Source: Alphaproteobacteria bacterium (GTDB taxonomy: Bacteria; Pseudomonadota; Alphaproteobacteria; UBA6615). From it: DNA of 39,024 bases. Under the pieces are notes generated by a model that saw only the letters and a program-made list of their open reading frames with translations, did not search any database and was not told where the DNA came from. The position numbers and the translations under genes are program-made. This document shows, piece after piece, positions 7,139-16,502 of this stretch. Location of the stretch: NCBI GenBank assembly GCA_021774445.1, contig JAJFJA010000002.1, positions 1-39,024 of the forward strand, read 5' to 3'. How positions within the stretch are numbered: position 1 is the first letter of the stretch; the number at the start of each line of letters is the position of its first letter.

Positions 7139-8884
7139 ATGGTGCATAGGCTTGCCGCAGTGTTAGCCGCCGATATGGTGGGATACAGCCGGCTGATGGA
7201 GATCGACGAGCTGGGAACGCTGGCGCGGCTCCGGACCCATCGCATCGAGCTGATCGACCCTGCCATCGCCAAGAACCACGGCAAGATCATCAAAACAACC
7301 GGCGACGGTTTGCTGGTCGAGTTCCAAAGCGTCGCCGACGCGGTGCGGTGCGCCGTCGAGGTTCAGGAGAGGATGGCGCGGCGCAACGCCGATGTCGCCG
7401 AGGATCGGCAGATCCAGTTCCGTATCGGCATCAATCTCGGCGACATAATTTTCCAGGACAACGACATCTTCGGCGACGGCGTCAACATCGCGGCGCGCCT
7501 CGAACAGCTCGCCGAGATCGGTGGCATCTGCGTGACATCGGCGGTGCACGATCAGGTTACCGACCGGCTCGACGTCGCCTTCGAAGATCTGGGCGAGAAG
7601 TCCCTAAAGAACATCAGCCGCGCGGTTCGGGTTTACCGCGTGGCACTGGATGCGCCACCCCGGGCCGGTGGCGCGAAAGACCAGCCAGCCACACCGACCC
7701 GCGCCGTGGTTAAACCCTCCGTCGCGGTTCTCCCCTTCGCCAACATGAGCGGCGACCCGGAGCAGGAGTTCTTCGTCGACGGACTGACCGAGGACATTCT
7801 TACCGAACTCGCGCGCCGTCACGAGCTGTTCGTCATTTCGCGTAATTCTACCTTCGTCTATAAGGGCCAGGCGGTGAACGTCCGCGAGGTCGCGCAAAAG
7901 CTGGGCGCGCAATACCTGGTCGAGGGCAGCGTGCGCCGGTCGGGGGACCGCTTGCGGATCACGGTCCAGCTGATCGATACCGCGAACGACTCCCATATCT
8001 GGGCCGAGAAGTACGACCGCAAGCTCGACGACGTCTTCGCGATTCAGGACGAAGTGACGACGGCGATCGTTGCCACCCTGCCTGGCCGGGTCGAGGCAGC
8101 CCAACATGACCAGCTGGCTCGCAAGAAGCCCTCCAGCATGGCAGCCTACGAATGCTTGCTCGCAGCAAAAGTACTGCACCATCGCAGCACCCGAGAGGAC
8201 AACGCCAAGGCGCTAGAGCTGGCCGACCGAGCGCTGGAGCTCGACCCCGAATACGCGCATGCGCATGCCTGGCGCGGCTGTATCTTGGGCCAAGCCTGGG
8301 GTTATGGCTGGTGTGGCGACCAAGATATTGCCTTCGCGGAAGCGTCTTCCGCGGTCAATAAGGCGCTCGCCCTCGACGACTACGACGCTGACGTTCACCG
8401 CATTCTCGCCGCAGTCAACATCGCCCGCGACGAGCTGAACCGCGCACGCTACCACCAGGAGCGAGCGTTGGCGCTGAACCCGAACTACGACCTGGTCGTA
8501 GTTCAGATGGGAGAGCTGCTGACGTGGCTGGGCCGCCCGCAAGACGGGATCGAGTGGGTCAAAAAGGCCATGCGGCTGAACCCGCACCATCCGGCGCGAT
8601 TCTGGAGCCACCTCGGCAAGGCGCATTTCGCGGCCCGGCAATATGGCGAGGCGGTTGAGGCCTTCATGCATCTCTCGGCCATGGACGTAATGCAGCACGC
8701 CTTTGTCGCCGCTTGTTATGGCTCGCTCGGCGACGGCACGGCGGCGGCGGCGCATGTATCCCGAATACGGGAACTGGAGCCGGAGTTTAACTTGGAGAGA
8801 TTTCTCGCGACCATGCACTACGCGAACGAAGCTGACCTCGAGTATCTTCGCGAGGGCTTGTCGAAGGCAGGGATAGGAGATTAG
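7139..8884 (+). CDS. Class III adenylate cyclase fused to TolB-like and TPR domains
   Basis: The product is 581 residues from ATG 7139, which is preceded by GGGAGA; an in-frame ATG at 7127 lacks a ribosome binding site. Residues 1-170 form a class III nucleotide cyclase domain with metal aspartates D12 (LAADMVGYS) and D56 (KTTGDG) and transition-state residues N116 and R120 (GDGVNIAARLE), so it should be active. Residues about 193-320 resemble the TolB-N/FlgO-like domain (PSVAVLPFANMSGDPEQEFF). The rest is TPR-like. No membrane segment is seen, so it is cytoplasmic. This fusion is common in soil alphaproteobacteria. The signal sensed is unknown; translation may be gated by the hairpin at 7116-7138. 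Confidence 0.92.
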   Translation: MVHRLAAVLAADMVGYSRLMEIDELGTLARLRTHRIELIDPAIAKNHGKIIKTTGDGLLVEFQSVADAVRCAVEVQERMARRNADVAEDRQIQFRIGINLGDIIFQDNDIFGDGVNIAARLEQLAEIGGICVTSAVHDQVTDRLDVAFEDLGEKSLKNISRAVRVYRVALDAPPRAGGAKDQPATPTRAVVKPSVAVLPFANMSGDPEQEFFVDGLTEDILTELARRHELFVISRNSTFVYKGQAVNVREVAQKLGAQYLVEGSVRRSGDRLRITVQLIDTANDSHIWAEKYDRKLDDVFAIQDEVTTAIVATLPGRVEAAQHDQLARKKPSSMAAYECLLAAKVLHHRSTREDNAKALELADRALELDPEYAHAHAWRGCILGQAWGYGWCGDQDIAFAEASSAVNKALALDDYDADVHRILAAVNIARDELNRARYHQERALALNPNYDLVVVQMGELLTWLGRPQDGIEWVKKAMRLNPHHPARFWSHLGKAHFAARQYGEAVEAFMHLSAMDVMQHAFVAACYGSLGDGTAAAAHVSRIRELEPEFNLERFLATMHYANEADLEYLREGLSKAGIGD

Positions 8885-9018
8885 CTAAGCGCCGCGTCGC
8901 GCACCTCCGGTTATCCGAATGGCGTGATGCAGCAGAGTCCCGCCGGATCCGCCACCTCAGCTGGGAAGTCCTTCAGTCTCGGCAGGCCGTCTTTCATCCG
9001 CGGAACCGAGTCCGCGTC

Positions 9019-9471
9019 CTAGTCGAGGGCGCGTCGGTGACACAGCAGGCCATAGATGTCGGAGGGAATGACCTTGGGCTCACGCAACAGCTCATTGATG
9101 GTGAAGAGGCGCATGTCGGCGCCTTCACACTGGACCATGCGCCCCCGATCCGCCGCGGTGATCGGCAGAACGTAGAACTGCTTGCCTCGGACCAAGGCCG
9201 GATCGACGGGCGAGCGGTAGAGCATGTCGGTAAAGGGCGTGAAACCCTCGGGGACGATCGACAACTCCTCCTCGATCTCGCGGCGAAAGGCTTCATCCAA
9301 ACTCTCGCCCGGGTCAGCAGCGCCGCCGAAGCAGCCCCAGCAACCGGGAAAGACGATGGTGGGAATGTCGTCGCGGAGCTGCATCAGGTAGCGGCCGTCC
9401 TCGGCAAGGAGAATGCCGGTGACGTTGACGATTTCCAAAGTCGGGCTGGTGAGGCCGAAGCCATCGTGCAT
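9019..9471 (-). CDS. NUDIX hydrolase
   Basis: The 150-residue product carries a NUDIX box in GGAADPGESLDEAFRREIEE, with the metal-binding glutamates of REIEEE intact; the final Gly of the consensus is Ser (ELSI). NUDIX enzymes cleave nucleoside diphosphates linked to another group. The WGCFGG before the box and the lack of extra domains do not define a substrate. The ATG at 9471 has CGGAG 8 bases upstream. It follows the Sel1 gene on the same strand after a 102-base gap and is probably transcribed separately. Confidence 0.88.
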   Translation of the reverse strand: MHDGFGLTSPTLEIVNVTGILLAEDGRYLMQLRDDIPTIVFPGCWGCFGGAADPGESLDEAFRREIEEELSIVPEGFTPFTDMLYRSPVDPALVRGKQFYVLPITAADRGRMVQCEGADMRLFTINELLREPKVIPSDIYGLLCHRRALD

Positions 9472-9573
9472 ACAAAAACTCCGCTACCGGATCGGTGTGG
9501 CCGAGGCATTGGTACCGGCTGGCGTTGAGTCGCCGCAAGGGAGGTACCGCGGGCCAGTGCGAACGGGCGGCGA

Positions 9574-11301
9574 CTAACGCGCCGGAAACGGGCGGCGAAC
9601 ACGCAAGGCGACCGCGGCGTTGGCGGTGGCCTGGGCCAGCCATCTGTGGGCAACCGCATAATCGGCGCGGGCGCCGACAAAGGACAAGCCGACAGCGAAC
9701 TGGGCTTCGGGAAGGCCCTGGCTCGCCGCGGCCGTGAGCCATTCTCGTGCCTGACGCGGATCGGGCGACACGCCCTCGCCGCTGGCATACATCAAGGCCA
9801 AGTCATATTGTGCCACCGGCACGCCGGCCTCAGCAGACAGGCGCAAAAGCGCTGCGGCGTCCGCAGGCCCGCCGGTGGCGACGGCGCCGCTGAGCCATAG
9901 AACGGCCAAATTGTAAGCAGCCTGAGGATGGTCGCGGGCCGCGGCGGCGGCGAACAACTCCGCGGCGGCGACAGCGTCCGACGGCGTGCCGGTTTGTGCG
10001 TATTTTACGCCAAGGCGGTACTGGGCTTCGGTGTCGCCGAGTTCTGCCGCATGCGAGAGCAAGGCGACGGCACCGTCCGGGTCGGCAGGCAAGCCCAAGC
10101 CGCGATCGAGCATGATCGCGAGCGTCGTGACGGCCTCCGGCATATCCTGATCGGCAAGCGGGCCAAGCTTGGTAAGGGCAGTGTCGTAGTCCGCCGCAGC
10201 GTAGGCCGCCAGAGCGTCGGCCAAGGCGCCAGCGTCCGCGTCGAGCCACCGACTCAGCCACCGTGGCGCGGCAGAGAGCCGCTTGGTCGGGCGGCGCGGA
10301 AGCGTGTCCTCAATGAGCTCAAGAATATAGGGCTGGTCGGCCAAACCGTGGCCCGCCGCGGCGCGGCGATACCATTGCAAGGCGAGCGACAGATCGCGGT
10401 CGACGCCGCGGCCCTCGTAGTGCTGGACGCCGACACTGGCCTGGGCCCACGGATAACCAAGGTCGGCGGCGCGGCGGACCCAGGCGAGGGCATCGTTATG
10501 GCGGCCCGCCAGTTGCGCCACAACCGCCAGCTTGAACTGAGCGTCAGCGTCGCCGCGGCCCGCCAGAGGAAGCAACCATTCCGTCGCCGCGGCGAAATCC
10601 TGCGGCACCCCATCACCGCGGGCGTAGAGGGCGGCAACGTTGTGGCGGGCCAGGTCGCTGCCGGCGCCGGCGGCTTCCTGCCATAGCCGTAGCGCCCGGG
10701 CGGTGTCGCCGGTCGCATAAGCCTGCCAAGCGGTGCTGAGCTGCGGTGTGGGTGGCCCGACGCTGGCCAAGGCGGTCGGCGCGGGCAAGCCGTCGGGCTT
10801 CGGCGGAACCTCTGCCGCCGCGGCTGCGCCCGGACGGGGCGGCGGTGCCGGCTTCGGTCGCGGTAGCCCGGCAACCGCCGCCGCGCTTTCAACGACCGGC
10901 GAGGCGAGCAGTCCCTGCAGTCTACTGCCGGCCACGGGGTGGCCCTGATCGGCAGCGCGGCGCAGCCAATAAGCCGCCGACTCCGGATCGTTTGGCACAC
11001 CCCGGCCGTCGGCATACATAACGCCTAGGTTGTATTGCGCCGTTACATGGCCTTGAACCGCCGCCTTCTCGTACCAGCGCGCGGCGGCGGCCAGATCCTG
11101 CTCGACCCCGAGGCCGGCAGAATATATTTCGCCGACGTTGCGCTGGGCGCTGGCGTTGCCGGCATTGGCGAGGGGTAACCATTCGGCCAGGGCCGCCGCG
11201 TAATCGCCGCGGATATAGGCGGCAAAACCGGTGCTGTAATCGGCGCCGGCGGCGCGGACGAGTGCCGCAAGAAGTACAACTGAAAAGACAAGAACTCTCA
11301 T
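9574..11301 (-). CDS. Exported Sel1-repeat protein, 575 residues
   Basis: The start at 11301 was chosen because it begins a good signal peptide (MRVLVFSVVLLAALVRAAGA); the frame is open 38 codons further but that part is not protein-like. After the signal come a cap (YSTGFAAYIRGDYAAALAEW) and about three Sel1 repeats. A Pro/Ala-rich linker then leads to a second cap with Sel1 repeats. A basic, Trp-containing segment (APRWLSRWL) follows, then a third cap and block of about four repeats. The protein should be periplasmic or outer-envelope. It is transcribed divergently from the giant Sel1 gene and shares its modular plan. No enzymatic domain is visible. Confidence 0.9.
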   Translation of the reverse strand: MRVLVFSVVLLAALVRAAGADYSTGFAAYIRGDYAAALAEWLPLANAGNASAQRNVGEIYSAGLGVEQDLAAAARWYEKAAVQGHVTAQYNLGVMYADGRGVPNDPESAAYWLRRAADQGHPVAGSRLQGLLASPVVESAAAVAGLPRPKPAPPPRPGAAAAAEVPPKPDGLPAPTALASVGPPTPQLSTAWQAYATGDTARALRLWQEAAGAGSDLARHNVAALYARGDGVPQDFAAATEWLLPLAGRGDADAQFKLAVVAQLAGRHNDALAWVRRAADLGYPWAQASVGVQHYEGRGVDRDLSLALQWYRRAAAGHGLADQPYILELIEDTLPRRPTKRLSAAPRWLSRWLDADAGALADALAAYAAADYDTALTKLGPLADQDMPEAVTTLAIMLDRGLGLPADPDGAVALLSHAAELGDTEAQYRLGVKYAQTGTPSDAVAAAELFAAAAARDHPQAAYNLAVLWLSGAVATGGPADAAALLRLSAEAGVPVAQYDLALMYASGEGVSPDPRQAREWLTAAASQGLPEAQFAVGLSFVGARADYAVAHRWLAQATANAAVALRVRRPFPAR

Positions 11302-11585
11302 GAAGCGATCTACCAACGCGGGACAAGGCCATGCAATTGTGCGAGCGGGGTAGATGTCGCATTGGTATCGGACACCTGGAACAGGCGCGCGCCGCGGCAA
11401 AGGGTTGGGCGGCAACTATTCGGGGTTAGCGGCCCGAACAACAGGTCCGGAAGTACTAGACTTAAAACTATTCCTCATTTGGAGAGACCAACACCGCCAA
11501 CTTATGGTTGCGACTAAGCGCATACCGTATGGCGGCCGGGAAGCCTGGTAGCGGAAGATGAAACTAACTGCATGAAGACCCCTAA
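11302..11585. other. Divergent intergenic region between two Sel1 genes
   Basis: The 284 bases separate the starts of the two divergent Sel1 genes, so they must hold both promoters. A short palindrome CATACCGTATG and an AT-richer patch (about 11455-11480) are visible. No promoter hexamers could be called with confidence, and no RNA gene or coding frame is convincing. Confidence 0.4.
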
Positions 11586-14500
11586 ATGAAGCGACTCGCT
11601 CTTGCACTACCCATGGTCATCGCCTTCGGCGGCCCGGCCATGGCCGATTTTGGCAGCGGATTCAGTGCCTACAACCGTGGCGACTTCGCGACCGCCTTGC
11701 AGGAATGGCAACCGCTGGCGAAGCGTGGCGACGCGTCCGCGCAGAGCAATATGGGGTTGATCTATGAACGCGGGTTGGGCGTCGCCGCCGATCAGGCGGC
11801 GGCGTTCGCCTGGTATGGCAAAGCGGCGCGGCAAGGCAACGCCGTTGCGCAATACAATCTGGGCCGGTACCTCGAACAGGGAAGGGGTGCCAGGCGAGAC
11901 TTCGGCAGGGCGCGAAAGTGGTATGAACGGGCGGCCGAACAGGGCGTCGCGGATGCGCAATATGGCCTCGGTCTCATGTATGAGCTTGGTCGCGGGGTGC
12001 CGGAGGACGCCACCGAAGCGGTACGTTGGTACCGCTTGGCCGCCGAGCAGGGGCACCCGCGGGCCCAGACAAATCTGGGTGCCAAATATCAACGCGGTCA
12101 TGGGGTGGCGCAGGACTTCGCCACGGCGCTGGCGTGGTACCGCAAGGCGGCGGCGCAAGATATCGCGGATGCGCAATACAATCTTGGTCTGATGTACGAC
12201 AGCGGCGAGGGGGTCGCGCAGGACCATGCGGAGGCGGCGCGACTCTATCGCCTTGCCGCCGATCAGGGCACGCCGGAGGCGCAGACTAATCTAGGCTACA
12301 AGTATGAGCGAGGCGAAGGCGTGCTGGGGGATGTCGCCGAAGCGGCACGGTGGTATCTGCGGGCCGCAAAACAGGGTACGGCACAGGCGCAAAACAACCT
12401 CGCGGTGCTTTACGAACGTGGCGCCGGCGTGCCACAGGACATGGCGGCAGCGGTAGATTGGTACCGACAGGCCGCCGCGCAGGGCCATAACGGCGCCAAG
12501 CGCAGCTTGGCGGCACTCACCGGCGGCGCGGTGGCGCTTGACGAAAGCCACGCCGTTGTCGGCAAGGGGCCGATTGGGGGTCCACAGGCTCTAGGCCTGG
12601 AGGGCCCAGCGGGCAGGAACCGCGCGTGGGTTGGCAGGGTCAGCCCGGAGCCCGAAGTGGCACTGTTGCGCGTCGCCACGGTGACGTTTGATCCAGGCGT
12701 GAATGATGGCTTGCCCGGGCGGGCTGAAACCCCGGTGGCGCGCGTGCAACTCGCGCAGGCGACGATTGGCGCAAGCAAGCAAGACGACCCGCTGGCGCGG
12801 ATCCTGCTCGACCTCAAGCGACCGAGCCCCGAGCCGAACGAAGGCAGCGTGACGCCGGTTGAGGGCGCCGAGGAAAAGGCCGTTACCGGGACCGCCCCGA
12901 GACCCGCGGCGGACGCCCAGCAAACTGCGGCCCCCAAACTGCCGGCCAACGCGGAGGCCGATTACGCGGTCGGTTTTGCCGCCTATGTCCGCGGTAACTA
13001 CGACAACGCCCTGCGGACCTGGCAGCCTCTGGCTGATCTCGGCCATGCCGGCGCGCAGCGCAACCTCGGCGTGATGTATGAGAAGGGGCGCGGCGTCGGC
13101 CAGGATCTGACCCTGGCGGCACGATGGTACCGGGCGGCGGCCGAGCAAGGGCAGACGAGCGCACAGTATAATCTGGCGTTGATGTATGCGAACGGGCGGG
13201 GTGTGCCCCGCGTGCCGGCGGAGGCGGCCAGGTGGTTCCGTGCCGCCGCGGAGCAGAATAATGCCCGGGCGCAGTTCGACCTGGCCGGCTTGTACGAGCT
13301 CGGCGAAGGTGTGGCACCGGATATCGCCGAAGCCGCGAACTGGCTCAAGCGTGCGGCCGATCAGGGCCTGCCCGAGGCGCAGTTCAAACTCGGCCAGCTT
13401 TACCGTGCCGGGCGTGGGGTCGCCAGAGACGAGACCGAGGCCCGACGATTGCTCGGACTTGCCGCCCAGCAAGGTTTCAATGGCGGCACGCCAGCGCCGG
13501 CACGCGAGCCAACAACGACGGCCGGGGCAGGCGAGACCGAGGCGTTGAACCGGGATAGCTTGGCCCGAGCCAGTGCCAGTGGTGCGCCGCGGGCCCTATT
13601 CGCGCGACCTGCGGCGGTGCCGGTGGAAGAACCGGCCGAGGCTGCCGCGGACGTCGGCAGCGTCGACGTTGGGCGTTTCGCGCTGAGCGACGCGCTCGTG
13701 GTCCCCGAGGTTGAGGTCTCCGAGGTTGTGGTGCCCGAAGTTGAGGTCTCCGAGGCCGGGGTCCCCGAGGCTGGCCCGAGCCTCGAGGCCGCGTTTGCCG
13801 ATCCCGGCGTCGCGCCGGAGCCGCCGGCGCGCGCGGCGCCGCCGGCACGGGATGCGCTGCCGACAACGGACGACCTTGGCGCCGACGATCTCGAAGACGT
13901 GGCGATAAGCGATGTCTCGCCGAATGTCGTGACGGTGGCGCGGGGGGCGGGGTCGATAAGCCAGGCCGTCGTACCGGCGCCGCCGGTGGCGACGGCACCG
14001 ACCGAGCCGGAAGAGGCGCACGACCTGCTGCCCGGCGGCGTGCGTGGTACGGATCCGTTCGGCCGGCCGTTGCCAAAACCGGCGGCGCCACGGCGCACGG
14101 TCGAGGTGCCGCCGGCGCCGGAAACAACCCCACTGGTCGAGGCGCCGCGGCGCCAACCCGAGCCAGCGACTGCGGGTTTGGTGCTGCAACGACCGGCGCC
14201 GGAAAGCGACGCGCCACGCCAAGCCGCCGTGGTGGCGCCAGATCGTGACGATCTCGAGGTTACGGCAAAACCGGCTAGCGGGCCGGCAGCGGCAAAAGCG
14301 GAGTCCGATACGCCTGCGGAAGGCGGTATCGATCTGGCCTCAGTGGTCAATCGGCCGGTGGAGAGTGGCGACGTCGAAGCCTTCCAGATCGGCCTGGACG
14401 CCTATGCCAGAGGCTCGTACGACGCGGCCCTGGCAGCCTGGCAGGTGTTGGCCGATGGCGGCGATGCGCGGGCGCTGTTCGGCGTCGGCCTGCTCTATCA

Positions 14501-15638
14501 CAACGGCTTCGGCGTGGTGCAGGATCATGCACAAGCGGCGCGGCTGTTCCGCCAGGCGGCGGATCAAGGCTATGCCGAGGCGCAATATAATCTCAGCCTG
14601 CTCTACACGCGAGGCCTGGGCGTCCGACAGGACTATGGCGAGGCGGTAAGATGGGTGCGGCGAGCGACCGACGAGGGCATCGCTGCCGAACCGGCGAAGC
14701 TGAGCCTGTTCTATCATGTCGGCAAGGACCTGCCGGCGCCGAAGCGTGGCGTCGCCGCCTTGGTGCAGCGCCTGCTGTCCTTCGGGTCCAGGCGTCCGGC
14801 GCAGTATCAAAAAGGTCTTTCAGCCTACCACAGCGGAGACTATGCCACGGCATTGGCCTTGTGGCGGCCGCTGGCCGAACGCGGGATGGGGGAGGCCCAA
14901 TTCGCCTTGGCCACAGCCTATGCCCTGGGACGTGGGGTGCCGCAGAACGAACTGACAGCCGTGGAATGGTTGTCTGCCGCGGCCGAGCGCGGGACCGCCG
15001 ATGCACAGTATAATCTCGGGGTGCGCTACGCCCTCGGCGAAGGAGTCCCGGAAGACGGCGCGGCGGCGGTCGCGTGGTATTCGCGCGCCGCGGCGCAGGA
15101 CGTTCCGGAAGCGCAGCATAATTTAGGCATCGCCAACGCCCAAGGCGACGGTGTCGAGCAGAATGAAAGGGCTGCCCTATCCTGGTTCAGGCGGGCCGCC
15201 GAGGGCGGCATTGCAGAGGGCATGTACAATGTCGGGGTGATGTACGCCAACGGCCTGGGCACGGCAAAAAACCTGGAGGAAGCGGCCGATTGGTACGGCC
15301 GGGCAGCCGAGGAAGGCTCAGCCGAAGCACAGCTTAGCCTGGGTATCCTTTATGTCAGGGGACTTGGCGTCGAGCAAAGTTACGAGAAGGCCGCTACCTG
15401 GTTCCGCAGAGCGGCGGAGCAAGGCGTGGCCGCGGCCCAATTCAATGTCGGCGTGATGTATGAGTTCGGCAACGGCCTGCTCGAGGACCAGGAACGGGCG
15501 CATTTGTGGTTCACGATCGCCGCTCAGCAGGGCTTCACAAAAGCACAGGAACGCCGGGCGCTGTTGGCGCTGCGGATGACCGAGGCCCAACTCGCCCGTG
15601 CCGAGGAGATGTCGCTGCGCCTGCGTTCCACGCAATAA
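11586..15638 (+). CDS. Giant exported Sel1-repeat protein, 1350 residues
   Basis: A signal peptide (residues 1-20, ending GGPAMA) leads into Sel1 block A (about 21-310, seven or more repeats). A linker (about 310-457) follows, then block B (458-632) and a long Pro/Ala/Glu/Val-rich linker (633-924) with a small tandem repeat. Block C spans about 925-1340 and is split near residue 1055 by VQRLLSF, followed by a new cap GLSAYHSGDYATALALW. Each block starts with the same cap motif (GFSAYNRGDFATALQEW, GFAAYVRGNYDNALRTW, GLDAYARGSYDAALAAW). Such solenoids act as scaffolds. Exported, with disordered linkers, it could span or organise the envelope. The upstream ribosome binding site is weak. Nothing directly links it to the cellulose genes further on. 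Confidence 0.92.
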   Translation: MKRLALALPMVIAFGGPAMADFGSGFSAYNRGDFATALQEWQPLAKRGDASAQSNMGLIYERGLGVAADQAAAFAWYGKAARQGNAVAQYNLGRYLEQGRGARRDFGRARKWYERAAEQGVADAQYGLGLMYELGRGVPEDATEAVRWYRLAAEQGHPRAQTNLGAKYQRGHGVAQDFATALAWYRKAAAQDIADAQYNLGLMYDSGEGVAQDHAEAARLYRLAADQGTPEAQTNLGYKYERGEGVLGDVAEAARWYLRAAKQGTAQAQNNLAVLYERGAGVPQDMAAAVDWYRQAAAQGHNGAKRSLAALTGGAVALDESHAVVGKGPIGGPQALGLEGPAGRNRAWVGRVSPEPEVALLRVATVTFDPGVNDGLPGRAETPVARVQLAQATIGASKQDDPLARILLDLKRPSPEPNEGSVTPVEGAEEKAVTGTAPRPAADAQQTAAPKLPANAEADYAVGFAAYVRGNYDNALRTWQPLADLGHAGAQRNLGVMYEKGRGVGQDLTLAARWYRAAAEQGQTSAQYNLALMYANGRGVPRVPAEAARWFRAAAEQNNARAQFDLAGLYELGEGVAPDIAEAANWLKRAADQGLPEAQFKLGQLYRAGRGVARDETEARRLLGLAAQQGFNGGTPAPAREPTTTAGAGETEALNRDSLARASASGAPRALFARPAAVPVEEPAEAAADVGSVDVGRFALSDALVVPEVEVSEVVVPEVEVSEAGVPEAGPSLEAAFADPGVAPEPPARAAPPARDALPTTDDLGADDLEDVAISDVSPNVVTVARGAGSISQAVVPAPPVATAPTEPEEAHDLLPGGVRGTDPFGRPLPKPAAPRRTVEVPPAPETTPLVEAPRRQPEPATAGLVLQRPAPESDAPRQAAVVAPDRDDLEVTAKPASGPAAAKAESDTPAEGGIDLASVVNRPVESGDVEAFQIGLDAYARGSYDAALAAWQVLADGGDARALFGVGLLYHNGFGVVQDHAQAARLFRQAADQGYAEAQYNLSLLYTRGLGVRQDYGEAVRWVRRATDEGIAAEPAKLSLFYHVGKDLPAPKRGVAALVQRLLSFGSRRPAQYQKGLSAYHSGDYATALALWRPLAERGMGEAQFALATAYALGRGVPQNELTAVEWLSAAAERGTADAQYNLGVRYALGEGVPEDGAAAVAWYSRAAAQDVPEAQHNLGIANAQGDGVEQNERAALSWFRRAAEGGIAEGMYNVGVMYANGLGTAKNLEEAADWYGRAAEEGSAEAQLSLGILYVRGLGVEQSYEKAATWFRRAAEQGVAAAQFNVGVMYEFGNGLLEDQERAHLWFTIAAQQGFTKAQERRALLALRMTEAQLARAEEMSLRLRSTQ
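13698..13775 (+). repeat. 30-bp in-frame tandem repeat inside the giant Sel1 gene
   Basis: Units at 13698-13727 and 13728-13757 plus a partial unit at 13758-13775 encode VVPEVEVSEV, VVPEVEVSEA and GVPEAG in the disordered linker. The units differ at only a few bases, which suggests recent duplication; copy number could vary between strains without shifting the frame. Confidence 0.75.
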
Positions 15639-15724
15639 GGACCCGCCGTGGCGGCGCCAAGTTGCGCCCACGCTTGCGAGTGGTTATTAATTGGCAACGT
15701 GAACACTTAACCGGTGGATCCAAA

Positions 15725-16342
15725 ATGTCGACGCTTGACCTGCTGTTGACCCGGCGTTCGGTCGTCGCCCGAATGATGACGGAGCCGGGCCCCGACGATC
15801 AGGTGTTGGAACAAATCCTACGAGCCGCCATGCGCGTGCCGGATCACGGGCGGCTGTGCCCCTGGCGCTTCATCGTCATTCGCGGGGCGGCGAGAGAGAA
15901 CCTCGGAGACGTGCTGGCGGCGGCGACTTTGGTCGCTGACCCGAGCTGCAATGAGCGGCGGTTGGACCTGGAACGCAGCCGCTTCACCCGCGCCCCGGTC
16001 GTGGTCTGCGTGGTGTCACGGATCGTCGAAGGCAAGATCCCGGAATGGGAACAGATCCTATCGTCAGGTGCGGCATGCCAGAACATGCTGGTTGCCGCCC
16101 ATACCAGCGGCTATGTCGCGCAATGGATTACCGAGTGGTACGCCTATGACCCGGATGTAAAACGGGCGCTGGGTCTCGAACCGAACGACCGGATATCCGG
16201 TTTTGTCTATCTGGGCAGCGCCCTGGAGCCGCCGGCCGAACGCGAACGGCCGGTCTATGCCGATGTCGTGCACACCCTGCCGGCGGGTCTGCATCTGAGT
16301 GGCGAGGATCGACGCCGCTTGGCCATCCCCGATCCGGACTGA
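15725..16342 (+). CDS. Nitroreductase-family flavoprotein
   Basis: The product is 205 residues from ATG 15725 (GGTGGAT upstream); the frame is open earlier but overlaps the Sel1 gene and is not conserved-looking there. N-terminal LLLTRRSV and the later AAMRVPDHGRLCPWRFIV match FMN-binding motifs of the nitroreductase fold, closest in feel to YdjA-type minimal enzymes. GAACQNMLVAAHTSGY and WITEW are the usual second-half motifs. Such proteins reduce nitro compounds, quinones or flavins with NAD(P)H; the natural substrate is not inferable. It lies 86 bases downstream of the giant Sel1 gene. Confidence 0.88.
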   Translation: MSTLDLLLTRRSVVARMMTEPGPDDQVLEQILRAAMRVPDHGRLCPWRFIVIRGAARENLGDVLAAATLVADPSCNERRLDLERSRFTRAPVVVCVVSRIVEGKIPEWEQILSSGAACQNMLVAAHTSGYVAQWITEWYAYDPDVKRALGLEPNDRISGFVYLGSALEPPAERERPVYADVVHTLPAGLHLSGEDRRRLAIPDPD

Positions 16343-16502
16343 GGGCCGGCGGTCCAGAGCCGGCCACACTCCTGCCAAATGTTGTCAGTAGTGACCAGGT
16401 GCCCACATTGTTGGGGCGGGTGGTGCAAGATAGTGTGACCGCCGAGGATCAGCGGGTTAGTGCACAGGTTTGGCGTCAGGCGGGTTGGGATACGACGGCA
16501 GC

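Noticed and set aside
8911..8997. Short minus-strand frame ending PAEVADPAGLCCITPFG, faintly like the end of a glyoxalase/VOC protein
   Set aside because: Only about 28 codons, no upstream similarity and no ribosome binding site; resemblance is too short to separate from chance.
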